The translations under genes and the position numbers were made by a program. A stretch of DNA of 64,000 nucleotides from Geodermatophilus bullaregiensis (GTDB lineage Bacteria; Actinomycetota; Actinomycetes; Mycobacteriales; Geodermatophilaceae), in NCBI RefSeq assembly GCF_016907675.1, contig NZ_JAFBCJ010000001.1, positions 3,038,001 through 3,102,000 of the forward strand, read 5' to 3'. Below, in pieces: positions 47,636 to 57,026 of the stretch; within the stretch, counting starts at the first letter, position 1; every line of letters begins with the position of its first letter. The notes below the pieces were generated by a model that had not been told where the DNA came from, searched no databases, and saw only the letters and a list, made by a program, of their open reading frames with translations.

Positions 47636-49342
47636 ATGCAGCGTCGACCCCCACGTGTGCTGGCCGCCTCGGCGGCCGCGCTCACCGCAGTCACCCTGGC
47701 TGCCTGCGCCTCCAGCGACCGCGACTCCGGCAGTGGCGGAGCGGAGGGCGAGGCCGAGTCCGGCGGCACCCTCGTGTTCGGAGCCGCCGGTGACCCGGCC
47801 ATGTTCGACCCGGCCTTCGGCAGCGACGGCGAGACCTTCCGGATCGCCCGCCAGATCCACGAGGGCCTGCTGGGCAACGAGCTCGGCGGCACCGAGCCGG
47901 TACCCGAGCTGGCCGAGGACTACGAGGTCAGCGACGACGGCCTGGAGTACACCTTCAACCTGCGCCAGGGCGTGCAGTTCCACGACGGCACCGACTTCAA
48001 CGCCGAGGCGGTCTGCTTCAACTTCGACCGCTGGTACAACTTCGAGGGCCTGGCCCAGAGCCCGAGCGCCTCGTACTACTACCAGGCCGTCTTCGGCGGC
48101 TTCGCCAGCACGCCGGACACCCCGAGCATCTACGAGGGCTGCGAGGCCACCGACGAGAACACCGCGGTCATCCGGCTGACCCAGGTCACCTCGAAGTTCC
48201 CCGCCGCGCTCGCGCTGCCCGCGTTCTCCATCCAGAGCCCGACGGCGCTGCAGGAGTACGACGCGGACAACCTCTCCGGCAGCGAGGACGCGCTCACCTA
48301 CTCCGAGTACGCCCTCGAGCACCCGACCGGCACGGGCCCGTTCCGGTTCGAGAGCTGGGACCGCGGCAACGGCCAGGTCACCATCGTCCGCAACGAGGAC
48401 TACTGGGGTGACCCCGCGCTGCTCGACGAGATCATCTTCCGCACCATCTCCGACCAGAACACCCGCCGGCAGGAGCTGCAGGCCGGGTCCATCGACGGCT
48501 ACGACTTCGTCGCCCCGGCCGACTACCAGACGCTCGAGGACGAGGGCTTCCAGGTCCTGGTGCGCGACCCGTTCAACATCCTGTACCTGGGCTTCAACGG
48601 GGGGAACGTCCCCGGCACCAACGCCAACCCCGCCCTGCAGGACCCACGGGTGCGCCAGGCGATCGCGCACGCGATCGACCGCGACACGATCGTCAGCTCC
48701 CTGCTGCCCGAGGGGGCCGAGGCGGCTACGCAGTTCATGCCACCGACGGTCGACGGCTGGGCCGACGACGTCACCGCGTACGAGTACGACCCGGCGCGTG
48801 CCCGCCAGCTCCTGCAGGAGGCCGGCGCCGAGGGGACGACGCTGCGGTTCTACTACCCGACCGACGTCAGCCGGCCCTACCTGCCGGACCCGGCCGCGAT
48901 CTACCAGGTCGTCAGCCAGAACCTGACCGACGCCGGCTTCACCATCGAGCCGGTCGCCCTGCCGTGGAACCCGGACTACCTGAACGCGGTGCAGGCCGGC
49001 CAGGCCGACATCCACCTGCTCGGGTGGACCGGTGACTACAACGACGCCTACAACTTCATCGGCACCTTCTTCGCCGAGGCGTCGAACGGCCAGGCGTCGG
49101 CGGAGTTCGGGGCGTTCAGCGCGCCGGAGATCTTCGAGGCGCTCGCCCAGGCCGACGCCGAGCCGGACGCGGGCAACCGCACCGAGCTGTACCAGGAGGC
49201 CAACCGCCGAATCATGGACTACCTGCCGGGTGTCCCGATCTCGCACTCGCCCCCGGCGCTGGTCGTCTCGGAGGAGGTCAGCGGCCTGGAGCCGAGCCCG
49301 CTGACCGCCGAGGTCTTCTCCACCGTCTCGATCAGCGGCTGA
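47636..49342 (+). CDS. Family 5 ABC substrate-binding lipoprotein (peptide/nickel type)
   Basis: A 568-residue lipoprotein. The signal peptide ends VTLAAC (lipobox), and a Ser/Gly/Glu tether follows. The mature protein is a DppA/OppA-type binding protein: GTLVFGAAGDPAMFDPAF, YEVSDDGLEYTFNLRQGVQFHDGTDFNAEAV (the family signature), GTGPFRFESWDRGNGQVTIVRNEDYWG, and VRQAIAHAIDRDTIV. Probable ligands are oligopeptides or similar; the sequence does not specify. ATG 47636 fits the signal peptide; the longer frame from 47558 is unlikely. First gene of a five-gene importer operon. Confidence 0.9.
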   Translation: MQRRPPRVLAASAAALTAVTLAACASSDRDSGSGGAEGEAESGGTLVFGAAGDPAMFDPAFGSDGETFRIARQIHEGLLGNELGGTEPVPELAEDYEVSDDGLEYTFNLRQGVQFHDGTDFNAEAVCFNFDRWYNFEGLAQSPSASYYYQAVFGGFASTPDTPSIYEGCEATDENTAVIRLTQVTSKFPAALALPAFSIQSPTALQEYDADNLSGSEDALTYSEYALEHPTGTGPFRFESWDRGNGQVTIVRNEDYWGDPALLDEIIFRTISDQNTRRQELQAGSIDGYDFVAPADYQTLEDEGFQVLVRDPFNILYLGFNGGNVPGTNANPALQDPRVRQAIAHAIDRDTIVSSLLPEGAEAATQFMPPTVDGWADDVTAYEYDPARARQLLQEAGAEGTTLRFYYPTDVSRPYLPDPAAIYQVVSQNLTDAGFTIEPVALPWNPDYLNAVQAGQADIHLLGWTGDYNDAYNFIGTFFAEASNGQASAEFGAFSAPEIFEALAQADAEPDAGNRTELYQEANRRIMDYLPGVPISHSPPALVVSEEVSGLEPSPLTAEVFSTVSISG

Positions 49343-49346
49343 CCCT

Positions 49347-49389
49347 CGTTCGTCCCGCCGGCGGCTGGCAGCCGCCGGCGGGACGAACG
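49347..49389 (+). terminator. Perfect 20-bp-arm hairpin between binding protein and permease genes
   Basis: CGTTCGTCCCGCCGGCGGCT pairs without a mismatch to its complement around the loop GGC. It begins 4 bp after the stop of the binding-protein gene. With permease genes downstream in the same operon, it likely protects the upstream mRNA or terminates part of transcription, raising binding protein over permease. Confidence 0.7.
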
Positions 49390-49427
49390 CTGTGACGTCG
49401 GAACGAGGAAAGGGCTGACCGAGCGCC

Positions 49428-50432
49428 GTGCTCCGCTTCATCGTCCGACGGCTCCTGCAGCTCGTCCCCATCCTCCTGGGCCTGTCGGTCCTGCTCTTCG
49501 CCTGGCTCCGGGCCCTCCCCGGTGGCCCGGCCCAGGCCGCCCTGGGGGAGCGGGCCACCCCCGAGGCCATCGCCCGCTACAACGAGCTGTTCGGCCTCGA
49601 CCAGCCGATCTACGTGCAGTACCTGCGCTTCCTCGGCCGCGCGCTCACCCTCGACTTCGGCGTCTCCGCGCGCACCGGCCGCCCGGTCACCGAGGAGTTC
49701 CTCGAGCGGTTCCCGGGCACGATCGAGCTGACGCTGTTCGCGATGGTCTTCGCCATCGGCCTCGGGGTGCCGCTGGGCTACCTCGCCGCCCGCCGGCACG
49801 GCAGCTGGCTGGACTCGACGTCGGTCATCGGGTCGCTGCTCGGCGTGGCGATCCCGGTCTTCTTCCTCGCCTACCTGCTCCGGCTGCTCTTCGCCGTCGA
49901 GCTGGGCTGGCTGCCGGGCTCGGGCCGCCAGGACGTGCGCATCGAGGCCACGCGCGTCACCGGCTTCTACGTGCTCGACGGGTTGCTGACCCGGGAGTGG
50001 GACGCCGCCTGGGACGCGATGGCGCACCTCGTGCTGCCCGGGATCGCGCTCGGCACCATCCCGCTGGCCATCATCGTCCGCATCACCCGGGCGTCGGTGC
50101 TCGACGTGGTGAACGAGGACTACGTGCGGACGGCGAACGCCAAGGGGCTGGCCACGCAGACGGTGCGGCGCCGCCACGTCATCCGCAACGCCCTGCTCCC
50201 GGTGTCGACGACGATCGGCCTGCAGACCGGCCTGCTGCTCTCCGGCGCCGTCCTCACCGAGACCGTGTTCGCCTTCGGGGGCGTGGGCTCGGCGTTGCGC
50301 GACGCCATCTTCGCCCGCGACTTCTCCATCCTGCAGGGGTTCATCCTGCTGCTGGCGATCGTGTACGTGCTGGTCAACCTGCTGGTCGACATCTCCTACG
50401 GCCTGCTCGACCCGAGAGTGAGGGTCAGATGA
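49428..50432 (+). CDS. Peptide-type ABC permease (DppB-like)
   Basis: A 334-residue permease with six helices. MLRFIVRRLLQLVPILLGLSVLLFAWL is the DppB start and GSGVSARTGRPVTEEFLERFPGTIELT-like text marks its outer domain. The ATPase-contact loop is EDYVRTANAKGLATQTVRRRHVIRNALLP. GTG 49428 has GAGGAAAGGG about 20 bases upstream, so the RBS is weak. The stop overlaps the next gene (ATGA). Confidence 0.9.
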   Translation: MLRFIVRRLLQLVPILLGLSVLLFAWLRALPGGPAQAALGERATPEAIARYNELFGLDQPIYVQYLRFLGRALTLDFGVSARTGRPVTEEFLERFPGTIELTLFAMVFAIGLGVPLGYLAARRHGSWLDSTSVIGSLLGVAIPVFFLAYLLRLLFAVELGWLPGSGRQDVRIEATRVTGFYVLDGLLTREWDAAWDAMAHLVLPGIALGTIPLAIIVRITRASVLDVVNEDYVRTANAKGLATQTVRRRHVIRNALLPVSTTIGLQTGLLLSGAVLTETVFAFGGVGSALRDAIFARDFSILQGFILLLAIVYVLVNLLVDISYGLLDPRVRVR

Positions 50433-51370
50433 CCGCGGTGGGCGACGTCCGACGGCGCCGCATCGACGAGCTGGCGGCGCGGGCCGGTCAGGTGCCCGAG
50501 GGCGAGGGCGGTGTCTCGCTCACCAAGAGCGCCGTCCGCCGCCTGCGCCGCGACCCCGTGGCGATCACCGGCGCGGTCATCGTGGTGGCCTTCCTCGTCG
50601 TGGCGGCCTTCGCGCCGCTGCTGGCCCCCCGCGACCCGCTGGCGCAGACGCTGCTGTCGGAGATCCGGCCCGGCTTCATCCCCGGCAGCCGGGAGGGGTT
50701 CCCCCTCGGCGTCGACAACCTGGGGCGCGACACGCTGTCCCGGCTCGTCTACGGCTCGCGGCAGTCGCTGCTGATCGGCGTGGTGTCCACCGTCCTCGGC
50801 GCCGCCGTCGGCATGGCGCTGGGCGTCCTGGCCGGCGCGTTCGGCGGCTGGGTGGACACCGTGGTCATGCGGTTCGTCGACATCCTGCTGTCGATCCCCG
50901 GGCTGCTGATGGCGATCAGCATCTCGGTGCTGCTGGGGCAGAACCAGTACGCGCTGATGATCGCCATCGCGGTCACCCAGGTACCGGTGTTCGCCCGGCT
51001 GCTGCGCGGGTCGATGCTCGCCCAGCGGGGCAGCGACTACGCCCTCGCCGCCCGGGCGCTCGGGGTCAGACGCGGGCGCATCGTCCTCGGCCACGTGCTG
51101 CCCAACTCGCTGTCCCCGGTGATCGTGCAGGCGACGCTGTCGCTGGCGACGGCGATCATCGAGGCGGCCGCGCTGTCGTTCCTCGGCCTCGGCGACCCCG
51201 ACCTGGCGCGGCCGGAGTGGGGGGCGATGCTGTCCAACGCCCAGGACTTCCTCTCGATCCGCCCGGAGCTGGCCGTCTACCCGGCGCTGTGCATCATCGT
51301 GGTCGCGCTCGGTTTCACCCTGCTCGGGGAGTCGCTGCGGGAGGCCCTCGACCCGAAGTTCCGGAGGTGA
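50429..51370 (+). CDS. Peptide-type ABC permease (DppC-like)
   Basis: A 313-residue permease. A 40-residue cytoplasmic start is followed by a helix (AITGAVIVVAFLVVAAFAPLLAP) and the DppC signature FPLGVDNLGRDTLSRLVYGSRQSL. The ATPase-contact loop is SDYALAARALGVRRGRIVLGHVLPNS. It forms the pore with the preceding permease. The ATG overlaps the upstream stop. Confidence 0.9.
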   Translation: MTAVGDVRRRRIDELAARAGQVPEGEGGVSLTKSAVRRLRRDPVAITGAVIVVAFLVVAAFAPLLAPRDPLAQTLLSEIRPGFIPGSREGFPLGVDNLGRDTLSRLVYGSRQSLLIGVVSTVLGAAVGMALGVLAGAFGGWVDTVVMRFVDILLSIPGLLMAISISVLLGQNQYALMIAIAVTQVPVFARLLRGSMLAQRGSDYALAARALGVRRGRIVLGHVLPNSLSPVIVQATLSLATAIIEAAALSFLGLGDPDLARPEWGAMLSNAQDFLSIRPELAVYPALCIIVVALGFTLLGESLREALDPKFRR

Positions 51371-51377
51371 GCGCGGC

Positions 51378-52448
51378 GTGACGATGGAGGTGTTGCCGGC
51401 CGACGGCCCCGCGCGCGGGGACCTCCCGGTGCTCGAGGTGGAGGACCTCACGGTCACCTTCTCGCGACGCGGCGAGCAGCCCACCCGCGCGGTGGACGGC
51501 GTCGGCTTCTCGGTGGCCGCGGGCGAGACGATCGGCCTGGTCGGGGAGTCCGGGTGCGGCAAGTCGGTCACGTCACTGGCGATCATGGGGCTGCTGCCCC
51601 GGCGTGGGGTGCGCGTCGGCGGGTCGGTCCGCTTCGACGGCCGCGAGCTCGTGGGCGCCTCCGACCGGACGCTGCGCTCGCTGCGCGGGGCGGACATGGC
51701 GATGGTCTTCCAGGACCCCCTGTCCTCGCTGAACCCGACCGTGTCGATCGGCACGCAGGTCACCGAGGTGCTCGTCGAGCACCGGGACATGTCGCGCAAG
51801 CAGGCGGCCGCGGAGGCCACCGACCTGCTCGACCGGGTGGGCATCCCCGACCCGGCGCGCCGGCTCCGGGAGTACCCGCACCAGCTCTCCGGCGGGATGC
51901 GGCAGCGCGCCCTCATCGCGATGGCGCTGGCCTGCTCGCCCCGGCTGCTCATCGCCGACGAGCCGACCACCGCGCTGGACGTGACCATCCAGGCGCAGAT
52001 CCTCGAGCTGCTCCGCGAGCTCGTCGTCGACTCCGGGACGGCGCTGGTGATGATCACCCACGACCTCGGCGTGGTCGCCGGGCTGTGCGACCGCGTGCAC
52101 GTCATGTACGCCGGCCGGATCATCGAGTCCGCCGACCGGCACGACCTGTTCGCCCGCCCCCGGCAGCCCTACACCGGGGGCCTGCTCGCCTCGGTGCCCC
52201 GGCTGGACGGCGCGCGCGGCGTCCCGCTGCACCCGATCCGCGGCTCGGCCCGCGACGCCATCCCGTGGGCCGAGGGGTGCGCGTTCGCGCCGCGCTGCGA
52301 CAACGCCCAGGACGACTGCCTGACCGAGGTCGCGGGGAGCACCGTGCCACTGGAGTACGACGGGCCGGGGCGCGAGCTGCGCTGCCGCCACCCGCTCACC
52401 CACCCGCCGGCCCCCGCCGGGGCCACCGCCTCGGGAGCTGCCCGGTGA
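51378..52448 (+). CDS. Peptide-type ABC ATPase (DppD-like)
   Basis: A 356-residue ATPase: Walker [13 protein letters not shown]-loop [13 protein letters not shown], signature [15 protein letters not shown], Walker [13 protein letters not shown], and H-loop ITHDLGVV. The C-terminal oligopeptide-transporter region has [14 protein letters not shown], cysteines that in some relatives bind an iron-sulfur cluster. GTG 51378 uses GGAGGT nine bases upstream. The stop overlaps the next gene (GTGA). Confidence 0.92.
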   Translation: MTMEVLPADGPARGDLPVLEVEDLTVTFSRRGEQPTRAVDGVGFSVAAGETIGLVGESGCGKSVTSLAIMGLLPRRGVRVGGSVRFDGRELVGASDRTLRSLRGADMAMVFQDPLSSLNPTVSIGTQVTEVLVEHRDMSRKQAAAEATDLLDRVGIPDPARRLREYPHQLSGGMRQRALIAMALACSPRLLIADEPTTALDVTIQAQILELLRELVVDSGTALVMITHDLGVVAGLCDRVHVMYAGRIIESADRHDLFARPRQPYTGGLLASVPRLDGARGVPLHPIRGSARDAIPWAEGCAFAPRCDNAQDDCLTEVAGSTVPLEYDGPGRELRCRHPLTHPPAPAGATASGAAR

Positions 52449-53578
52449 CCGCCGCGGGCGAGCCCCTGCTGCGCGTCGAGGGCCTCGAGGTGCACTTCCC
52501 GATCAAGCGCGGCGTGTTCTTCGACCGCACCGTCGGCCACGTCCGCGCCGTCGACGGCGTCGACCTGACCGTCGACCGGGGCACCACCTACGGGTTGGTG
52601 GGGGAGTCCGGCTGCGGGAAGTCGACCTTCGGCCGCGCCGTCCTCCGGCTGGTCGAGCCCACCGCCGGCCGGGTGGTCTTCGACGGCACCGACGTCGCGG
52701 CGCTGTCCGGTGAGCCGCTGCGCCACATGCGCCGGCGCATGCAGATGGTCTTCCAGGACCCGCTGGGCAGCCTCGACCCGCGGCAGGACGTGGAGTCGCT
52801 GCTGTCCGAGCCGCTGCAGGCGCACGGGCTCGGCGGGGGGAAGGCCGGCATCGCGCAGCGGATCCGGACGCTGCTCGACGCCGTCGGCCTGCCCGCGGCG
52901 GCGCTGCGCCGCTACCCGCACGAGTTCTCCGGCGGCCAGCGGCAGCGCATCGGCATCGCCCGGGCCATCTCGCTCGAGCCCGACCTGCTCATCGCCGACG
53001 AGCCGGTCTCCGCGCTCGACGTCAGCGTCCAGGCGCAGGTGGTGAACCTGCTCGAGGAGCTGCAGCAGCGGCTGGGCCTGACCTACCTGGTCATCGCGCA
53101 CGACCTGGCGGTGGTCCGGCACATCAGCGACGTCGTGGGCGTCATGTACCTCGGGTCGCTCGTGGAGCAGGCGCCGTCCGACGTCCTCTACGAGCAGCCG
53201 CTGCACCCCTACACGCGGGCGCTGATGAGCGCGGTGCCGGTGCCGGACCCGGTGGTCGAGGAGAGCCGCGAGCGCATCCTGCTCGCCGGCGACCTGCCCT
53301 CGCCGGCGAACCCGCCCAGCGGCTGCCGGTTCCACACCCGCTGCCCGTGGCGGCAGGAGACCCGCTGCGACGACGAGGTCCCCGTCCTGCGCGAGCTGGG
53401 CACCGGCCACCTGGTCAGCTGCCACTGGGCCGAGGAGATCCGCGACGGGCTCCTGCGGCCGCGCCCGCCGGAGGAGGTCGCCGCCAGCCAGGGGGTGGCC
53501 ATCGCCGCGACCGGCACCGCGAACCCCGAGAGCGACGCGCTGGTCCAGGGCCTGGACGCCCCGATCGAGCGGCGCTAG
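52445..53578 (+). CDS. Peptide-type ABC ATPase (DppF-like)
   Basis: A 377-residue ATPase: Walker [23 protein letters not shown], signature [14 protein letters not shown], Walker [13 protein letters not shown], and VIAHDLAVV. The C-terminal extension has [15 protein letters not shown], the cysteine-rich oligo/dipeptide motif. GTG 52445 overlaps the upstream stop. Last gene of the importer operon. Confidence 0.92.
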   Translation: MTAAGEPLLRVEGLEVHFPIKRGVFFDRTVGHVRAVDGVDLTVDRGTTYGLVGESGCGKSTFGRAVLRLVEPTAGRVVFDGTDVAALSGEPLRHMRRRMQMVFQDPLGSLDPRQDVESLLSEPLQAHGLGGGKAGIAQRIRTLLDAVGLPAAALRRYPHEFSGGQRQRIGIARAISLEPDLLIADEPVSALDVSVQAQVVNLLEELQQRLGLTYLVIAHDLAVVRHISDVVGVMYLGSLVEQAPSDVLYEQPLHPYTRALMSAVPVPDPVVEESRERILLAGDLPSPANPPSGCRFHTRCPWRQETRCDDEVPVLRELGTGHLVSCHWAEEIRDGLLRPRPPEEVAASQGVAIAATGTANPESDALVQGLDAPIERR

Positions 53579-53590
53579 CTAGACCCGGGA

Positions 53591-53610
53591 AGGCCCCTGC
53601 AGGGGGCCGG
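53591..53610 (+). terminator. Palindromic repeat after the peptide ABC operon
   Basis: CCCCTGCAGGGG (53594-53605) is a perfect palindrome. The 16-nt CCCTGCAGGGGGCCGG at 53595-53610 is identical to 17673-17688. It lies between the operon stop and a convergent gene. Confidence 0.4.
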
Positions 53611-53612
53611 CG

Positions 53613-53969
53613 TCACTCCACGACGACGTCGTCCCCGCGCCGCAGGGCCCTCCTCACCCGCAGCCGCAGCACGCGGCTGTAGGCGCGGACGAACTGGGTG
53701 TAGCCCGGCGTCGGGCCGTGGTAGCCGAGGAAGCCGCGCGGGCCCCGGACCATCTCCCCGGTCCGGACGTCGTAGCGGGCCCCGTGCCAGGGGCAGACCA
53801 GGCAGCCGTCGGCGTCGAGGCTGCCCTTCGACATGTCCGCCAGCTGGTGGCGGCAGCGCCGCGAGACGGCGAAGAGCTCCCCGTCGCGGTTGCCGACCGC
53901 CCAGTTGCCCGCCCGGCGCACCGCCCCGGGGGGCAGCTGGCTGGCGGGGATGCGGTCGTTCTCGCTCAC
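53613..53969 (-). CDS. Rieske [2Fe-2S] protein
   Basis: A 118-residue single-domain Rieske protein. The cluster ligands are CRH in AVSRRCRHQLADMSKG and CPWH in DGCLVCPWHGARYDVRTGEM. Domain content resembles the small ferredoxin subunits or assimilatory-type Rieske proteins. The basic C-terminus (VLRLRVRRALRRGDD) is odd. It would carry electrons to an oxygenase or other partner not visible here. GTG 53969 has GGAGG five bases upstream. Confidence 0.85.
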   Translation of the reverse strand: MSENDRIPASQLPPGAVRRAGNWAVGNRDGELFAVSRRCRHQLADMSKGSLDADGCLVCPWHGARYDVRTGEMVRGPRGFLGYHGPTPGYTQFVRAYSRVLRLRVRRALRRGDDVVVE

Positions 53970-54061
53970 GGGTCCTCCTCGGGCCGGGTGCTGGGCTGAC
54001 CGGGCCCTACCCGGTTGGGGGCGTCCTACCCGGCCGGGCTGCTCGGGCGGCGTCCCGCGCC

Positions 54062-54067
54062 TAGGGT
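54062..54067 (+). promoter_or_regulatory. -10 box TAGGGT, leaderless promoter of the TPM-domain gene
   Basis: TAGGGT stands 7 nt before GTG 54075. Confidence 0.6.
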
Positions 54068-54074
54068 CGGTCCC

Positions 54075-56147
54075 GTGCGCCGGCTGATGGGGGTCCTCGC
54101 CGTCGCGGCGGTGCTGTGGCTCGCCGGCGGCGGGCCCGCGCTGGCCGAGCCGCCCTCCTCCGTGCCCGGGGAGGTCACCGACGTCGCCGGCGTGCTCGGC
54201 GGCGACACCTCCCGGGTGCAGGCCGCGATCGACGACCGGCAGGCCGAGGACGGCACGCAGGTGTTCGTCGTCTACGTCCTCGGCTTCGACGGCCTGGACG
54301 GCGGGGAGTGGGCCCGGCAGACGGCGGAGGCGTCGGGGCTCGGCCGCACCGACGCGCTGCTCGCCGTCGCGGTGGACGACCGGCAGTACGGCTACTGGGT
54401 CGACGACGCCTTCCCGTCGAGCACCGCGGAGATCGACGGGTTCCTGGCCACCGAGGTGGAGCCCGAGCTCGCGGTCGACGACTGGGCCGCGGCGGCGGTG
54501 GCCTTCGCCGGCGGGCTGGGCGGCACGGCGGCGTCGACGTCCTCGTCCCCGGACGCCGGGTCGGGCAGCGGGTCGGGCGGGGCCACCGCCGCCGTCGTCG
54601 GCGGGATCGCCGTCGTCGGGGGCGGGGCGTACCTGGTGGCGCGGTCCCGGCGCCGTCGCCGGGAGGCGCAGCCGCCGCCCACCACCCGGCTGGAGCGGCC
54701 CGACCCGTACGCCGGCGTGCCCACCGAGGAGCTGCAGGGCCGGGCGAGCTCCGCGCTGCTCGACCTCGACGAGGCGGTGAAGACCTCCTCGCTGGACCTC
54801 GACTTCGCGCGGTTGCAGTACGGCGAGGCCGCCGTGGCCGGGTTCGCCGAGGCGCTGGCGCAGTCGCGCCAGGAGCTCACCCGCGCCTTCACGCTGCGCC
54901 AGCGGCTCGACGACGAGGTGCTCGAGGACGAGCCGACCCGGCGCGCCGTGGTGACCGAGATCCTGGCGCTGACCTCGGCCGCCGACGAGCGGCTCGACGC
55001 CCAGGCCGAGGCGTTCGCCCAGCTGCGCGACCTGGAGCGGACCGCGCCGCAGGTGCTCGAGGGTCTGGGGCCGCGGATCACCGCGCTGCACGGGCGGCTG
55101 CCCCAGGACGAGGAGCGGATGGCCCGGCTGCGCCGCCGGTACGCCGCCGCGGCGCTGGCTCCGGTCGCCGACAACCTCGACCAGGCCCGCGCACGGCTGG
55201 CCGCCGCCGAGCAGGAGGCCGCCGAGGCGCGTGCCGCCCTCGAGGCCGGCCGGTCCGGGGAGGCGGTGGGCGACCTGCGCGCCGCCGAGGACGCCCTGGC
55301 CCAGGTGGGCACCCTGCTCGACGCCGTCGCCCGGCTCGAGCGCGACCTCGAGGCCGCCGCCACCCGCATCCCCGCCGTCCGCGCCGAGACCGAGGAGGAC
55401 CTCGCCGAGGCCCGCGCGCTGCTGTCCTCCGGCGGGAACAGCGCCGGCCTGCGCCCCCAGGTGGCCCGCGCGGAGGCCGGGCTGGCCGCCGCCGACGAGG
55501 CGCTGCACCCCGGCGACGGCGGGCTCCCGGACCCCGTCACGGCGCTGCGCCGGCTCGAGGAGGCCGACCTCGCGCTCGAGCAGGCGCTGGCCGTGGCCCG
55601 CGACGCGCAGACGCGCACCCGCCGGGCCGCCGCCGCGCTCGACCAGACGCTGCTGCGGGCCCGCTCGACGGTGGCCGCGGCGGCGGACTTCATCGCCACC
55701 CGGCGCGGCGCGGTCGGGCCGGACGCGCGCACCCGGCTGGCCGAGGCGCAGCGCCACCTCGACGTCGCCGCGGGCACCGGCCGCACCGACCCCGAGGGCG
55801 CGCTGCGGGAGGCGCAGGTGGCCGACCAGCTGGCCCAGCAGGCGCTGCAGCTCGCCCAGGACGACGTCAGCACCTGGTCGGGTGGCTACGGCGGTGGCGG
55901 GTACGGCGGCGGCTACGGGCCCGGGTACGGGGGCGGCGGGTACGGGCGGGGCGGCGTGGACCTCGGCAGCCTCGTGCTCGGCGGCATCCTGGCCGGCGGC
56001 GCCCGCGGCGGGTTCGGTGGCGGCTACGGCGGCGGGGGGCTCGGCGGCGGCTTCGGCGGCGGGCGCGGCGGAGGCGGCGGGCGGCCCCGCGGCGGCGGGT
56101 TCGGTGGCTCGCGCAGCCGCGGGCGCACCGGCGGCGGGCGCTTCTGA
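54075..56147 (+). CDS. TPM-domain membrane protein with coiled coil and Gly-rich tail
   Basis: A 690-residue protein. The signal peptide MRRLMGVLAVAAVLWLAGGG is followed by a TPM domain at about residues 30-150 (VTDVAGVLGGDTSRVQAAIDDR, TQVFVVYVLGFDGL, ALLAVAVDDRQYGYWVDD). A membrane helix near residue 180 (AAVVGGIAVVGGGAYLVA) is followed by RSRRRRRE. About 400 residues of Ala/Leu/Glu/Arg-rich helix follow, probably coiled coil and cytoplasmic. The last 90 residues are Gly/Tyr/Arg repeats (GYGGGGYGGGYG). TPM domains are linked to photosystem repair and surface-protein handling; here the role is unknown. The GTG start is leaderless. Confidence 0.85.
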   Translation: MRRLMGVLAVAAVLWLAGGGPALAEPPSSVPGEVTDVAGVLGGDTSRVQAAIDDRQAEDGTQVFVVYVLGFDGLDGGEWARQTAEASGLGRTDALLAVAVDDRQYGYWVDDAFPSSTAEIDGFLATEVEPELAVDDWAAAAVAFAGGLGGTAASTSSSPDAGSGSGSGGATAAVVGGIAVVGGGAYLVARSRRRRREAQPPPTTRLERPDPYAGVPTEELQGRASSALLDLDEAVKTSSLDLDFARLQYGEAAVAGFAEALAQSRQELTRAFTLRQRLDDEVLEDEPTRRAVVTEILALTSAADERLDAQAEAFAQLRDLERTAPQVLEGLGPRITALHGRLPQDEERMARLRRRYAAAALAPVADNLDQARARLAAAEQEAAEARAALEAGRSGEAVGDLRAAEDALAQVGTLLDAVARLERDLEAAATRIPAVRAETEEDLAEARALLSSGGNSAGLRPQVARAEAGLAAADEALHPGDGGLPDPVTALRRLEEADLALEQALAVARDAQTRTRRAAAALDQTLLRARSTVAAAADFIATRRGAVGPDARTRLAEAQRHLDVAAGTGRTDPEGALREAQVADQLAQQALQLAQDDVSTWSGGYGGGGYGGGYGPGYGGGGYGRGGVDLGSLVLGGILAGGARGGFGGGYGGGGLGGGFGGGRGGGGGRPRGGGFGGSRSRGRTGGGRF

Positions 56148-56264
56148 CCGCCTCGTGTGCACTGCCGCGGACGTGCACACGAGCGGCGGTCGCGGAGCCG
56201 AGGGGGTGGAGAACTGTCGGCCCCGGGTGGGACGGTGCCCTCCCCGATCCCCGAGGAGGAGACC

Positions 56265-57026
56265 ATGCCCACGCGCGACACCCCCTGGCCCGACGGCACA
56301 CCCTGCTGGATCGACTACGGCGCGCCCGACGTCCCCGCGGCCAAGGCCTTCTACGGCTCGCTGCTCGGCTGGGACTGGACGGCCGACAGCCCCGAGTTCG
56401 GCGGCTACGTCAACGCGCTGAAGGACGGCCACCAGGCCGCCGGCCTCGGCCCCCTGATGGACCCCTCCGCCTCGCCGTCCTGGACGACGTACTTCGCGAC
56501 CGGTGACGCGGCGGCCACCTGCGACCGGATCCGCCAGGCCGGCGGCACCGTGGTCGTCGAGCCGATGGAGGTCGGGCCGATGGGCACGATGGTCGTCGCG
56601 GCCGACCCCCAGGGCAACGCCTTCGGCCTGTGGCAGGCGGGAGCGCACACCGGCGTCCAGGTGTACGGCGAGCCCGGCTCCCTGGTCTGGAACGATGCCG
56701 CGGTCGACGACCCGGCCGCGGCCCGCGAGTTCTACGCCGCGGTCTTCGGCTTCACCTACGAGGAGGTCCCCGGGGTCGAGGGCTACACCACCTTCGCCAC
56801 CGCCGACCGCCCGCTCGGCGGGCTCGGCGGCACCAGTCCCGGCGCGCCGAAGGGGTGGGCCACCTGCTTCGGCGTCTCCTCCACCGACGAGACCGTCGCC
56901 GCGGTCGAGGCCGCCGGCGGCAAGGTGACGATGGCGCCGATGGACACCGAGTTCGGCCGCTTCGCCGTCCTCACCGACCCGTGGGGCGCGGCCTTCACCG
57001 TCATGCAGGAGCCCGCGGCGGCCTGA
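56265..57026 (+). CDS. VOC-family protein with two glyoxalase-like modules
   Basis: A 253-residue protein of two VOC modules: CWIDYGAPDVPAAKAFYGSLLGWDW to FGLWQAG, then LVWNDAAVDDPAAAREFYAAVFGFTYEEV to AFTVMQ. The fold binds a metal for isomerase, dioxygenase or resistance reactions. The usual histidine and glutamate ligands are incomplete, so a binding role is also possible. ATG 56265 has GGAGGAG upstream. The 3' end overlaps the convergent PPOX gene by 26 bp. Confidence 0.85.
   Translation: MPTRDTPWPDGTPCWIDYGAPDVPAAKAFYGSLLGWDWTADSPEFGGYVNALKDGHQAAGLGPLMDPSASPSWTTYFATGDAAATCDRIRQAGGTVVVEPMEVGPMGTMVVAADPQGNAFGLWQAGAHTGVQVYGEPGSLVWNDAAVDDPAAAREFYAAVFGFTYEEVPGVEGYTTFATADRPLGGLGGTSPGAPKGWATCFGVSSTDETVAAVEAAGGKVTMAPMDTEFGRFAVLTDPWGAAFTVMQEPAAA

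Noticed and set aside
46577..49570. 997-codon open frame on the minus strand
   Set aside because: It lies opposite recR and the family 5 binding-protein gene, both unmistakable. The frame is open only because of GC-rich codon positions, and its translation is low-complexity.
53970..56648. Upstream extension of the Rieske frame on the minus strand
   Set aside because: Only the last 118 residues look like a protein. The rest is the shadow of the TPM gene, and an RBS supports the short start.
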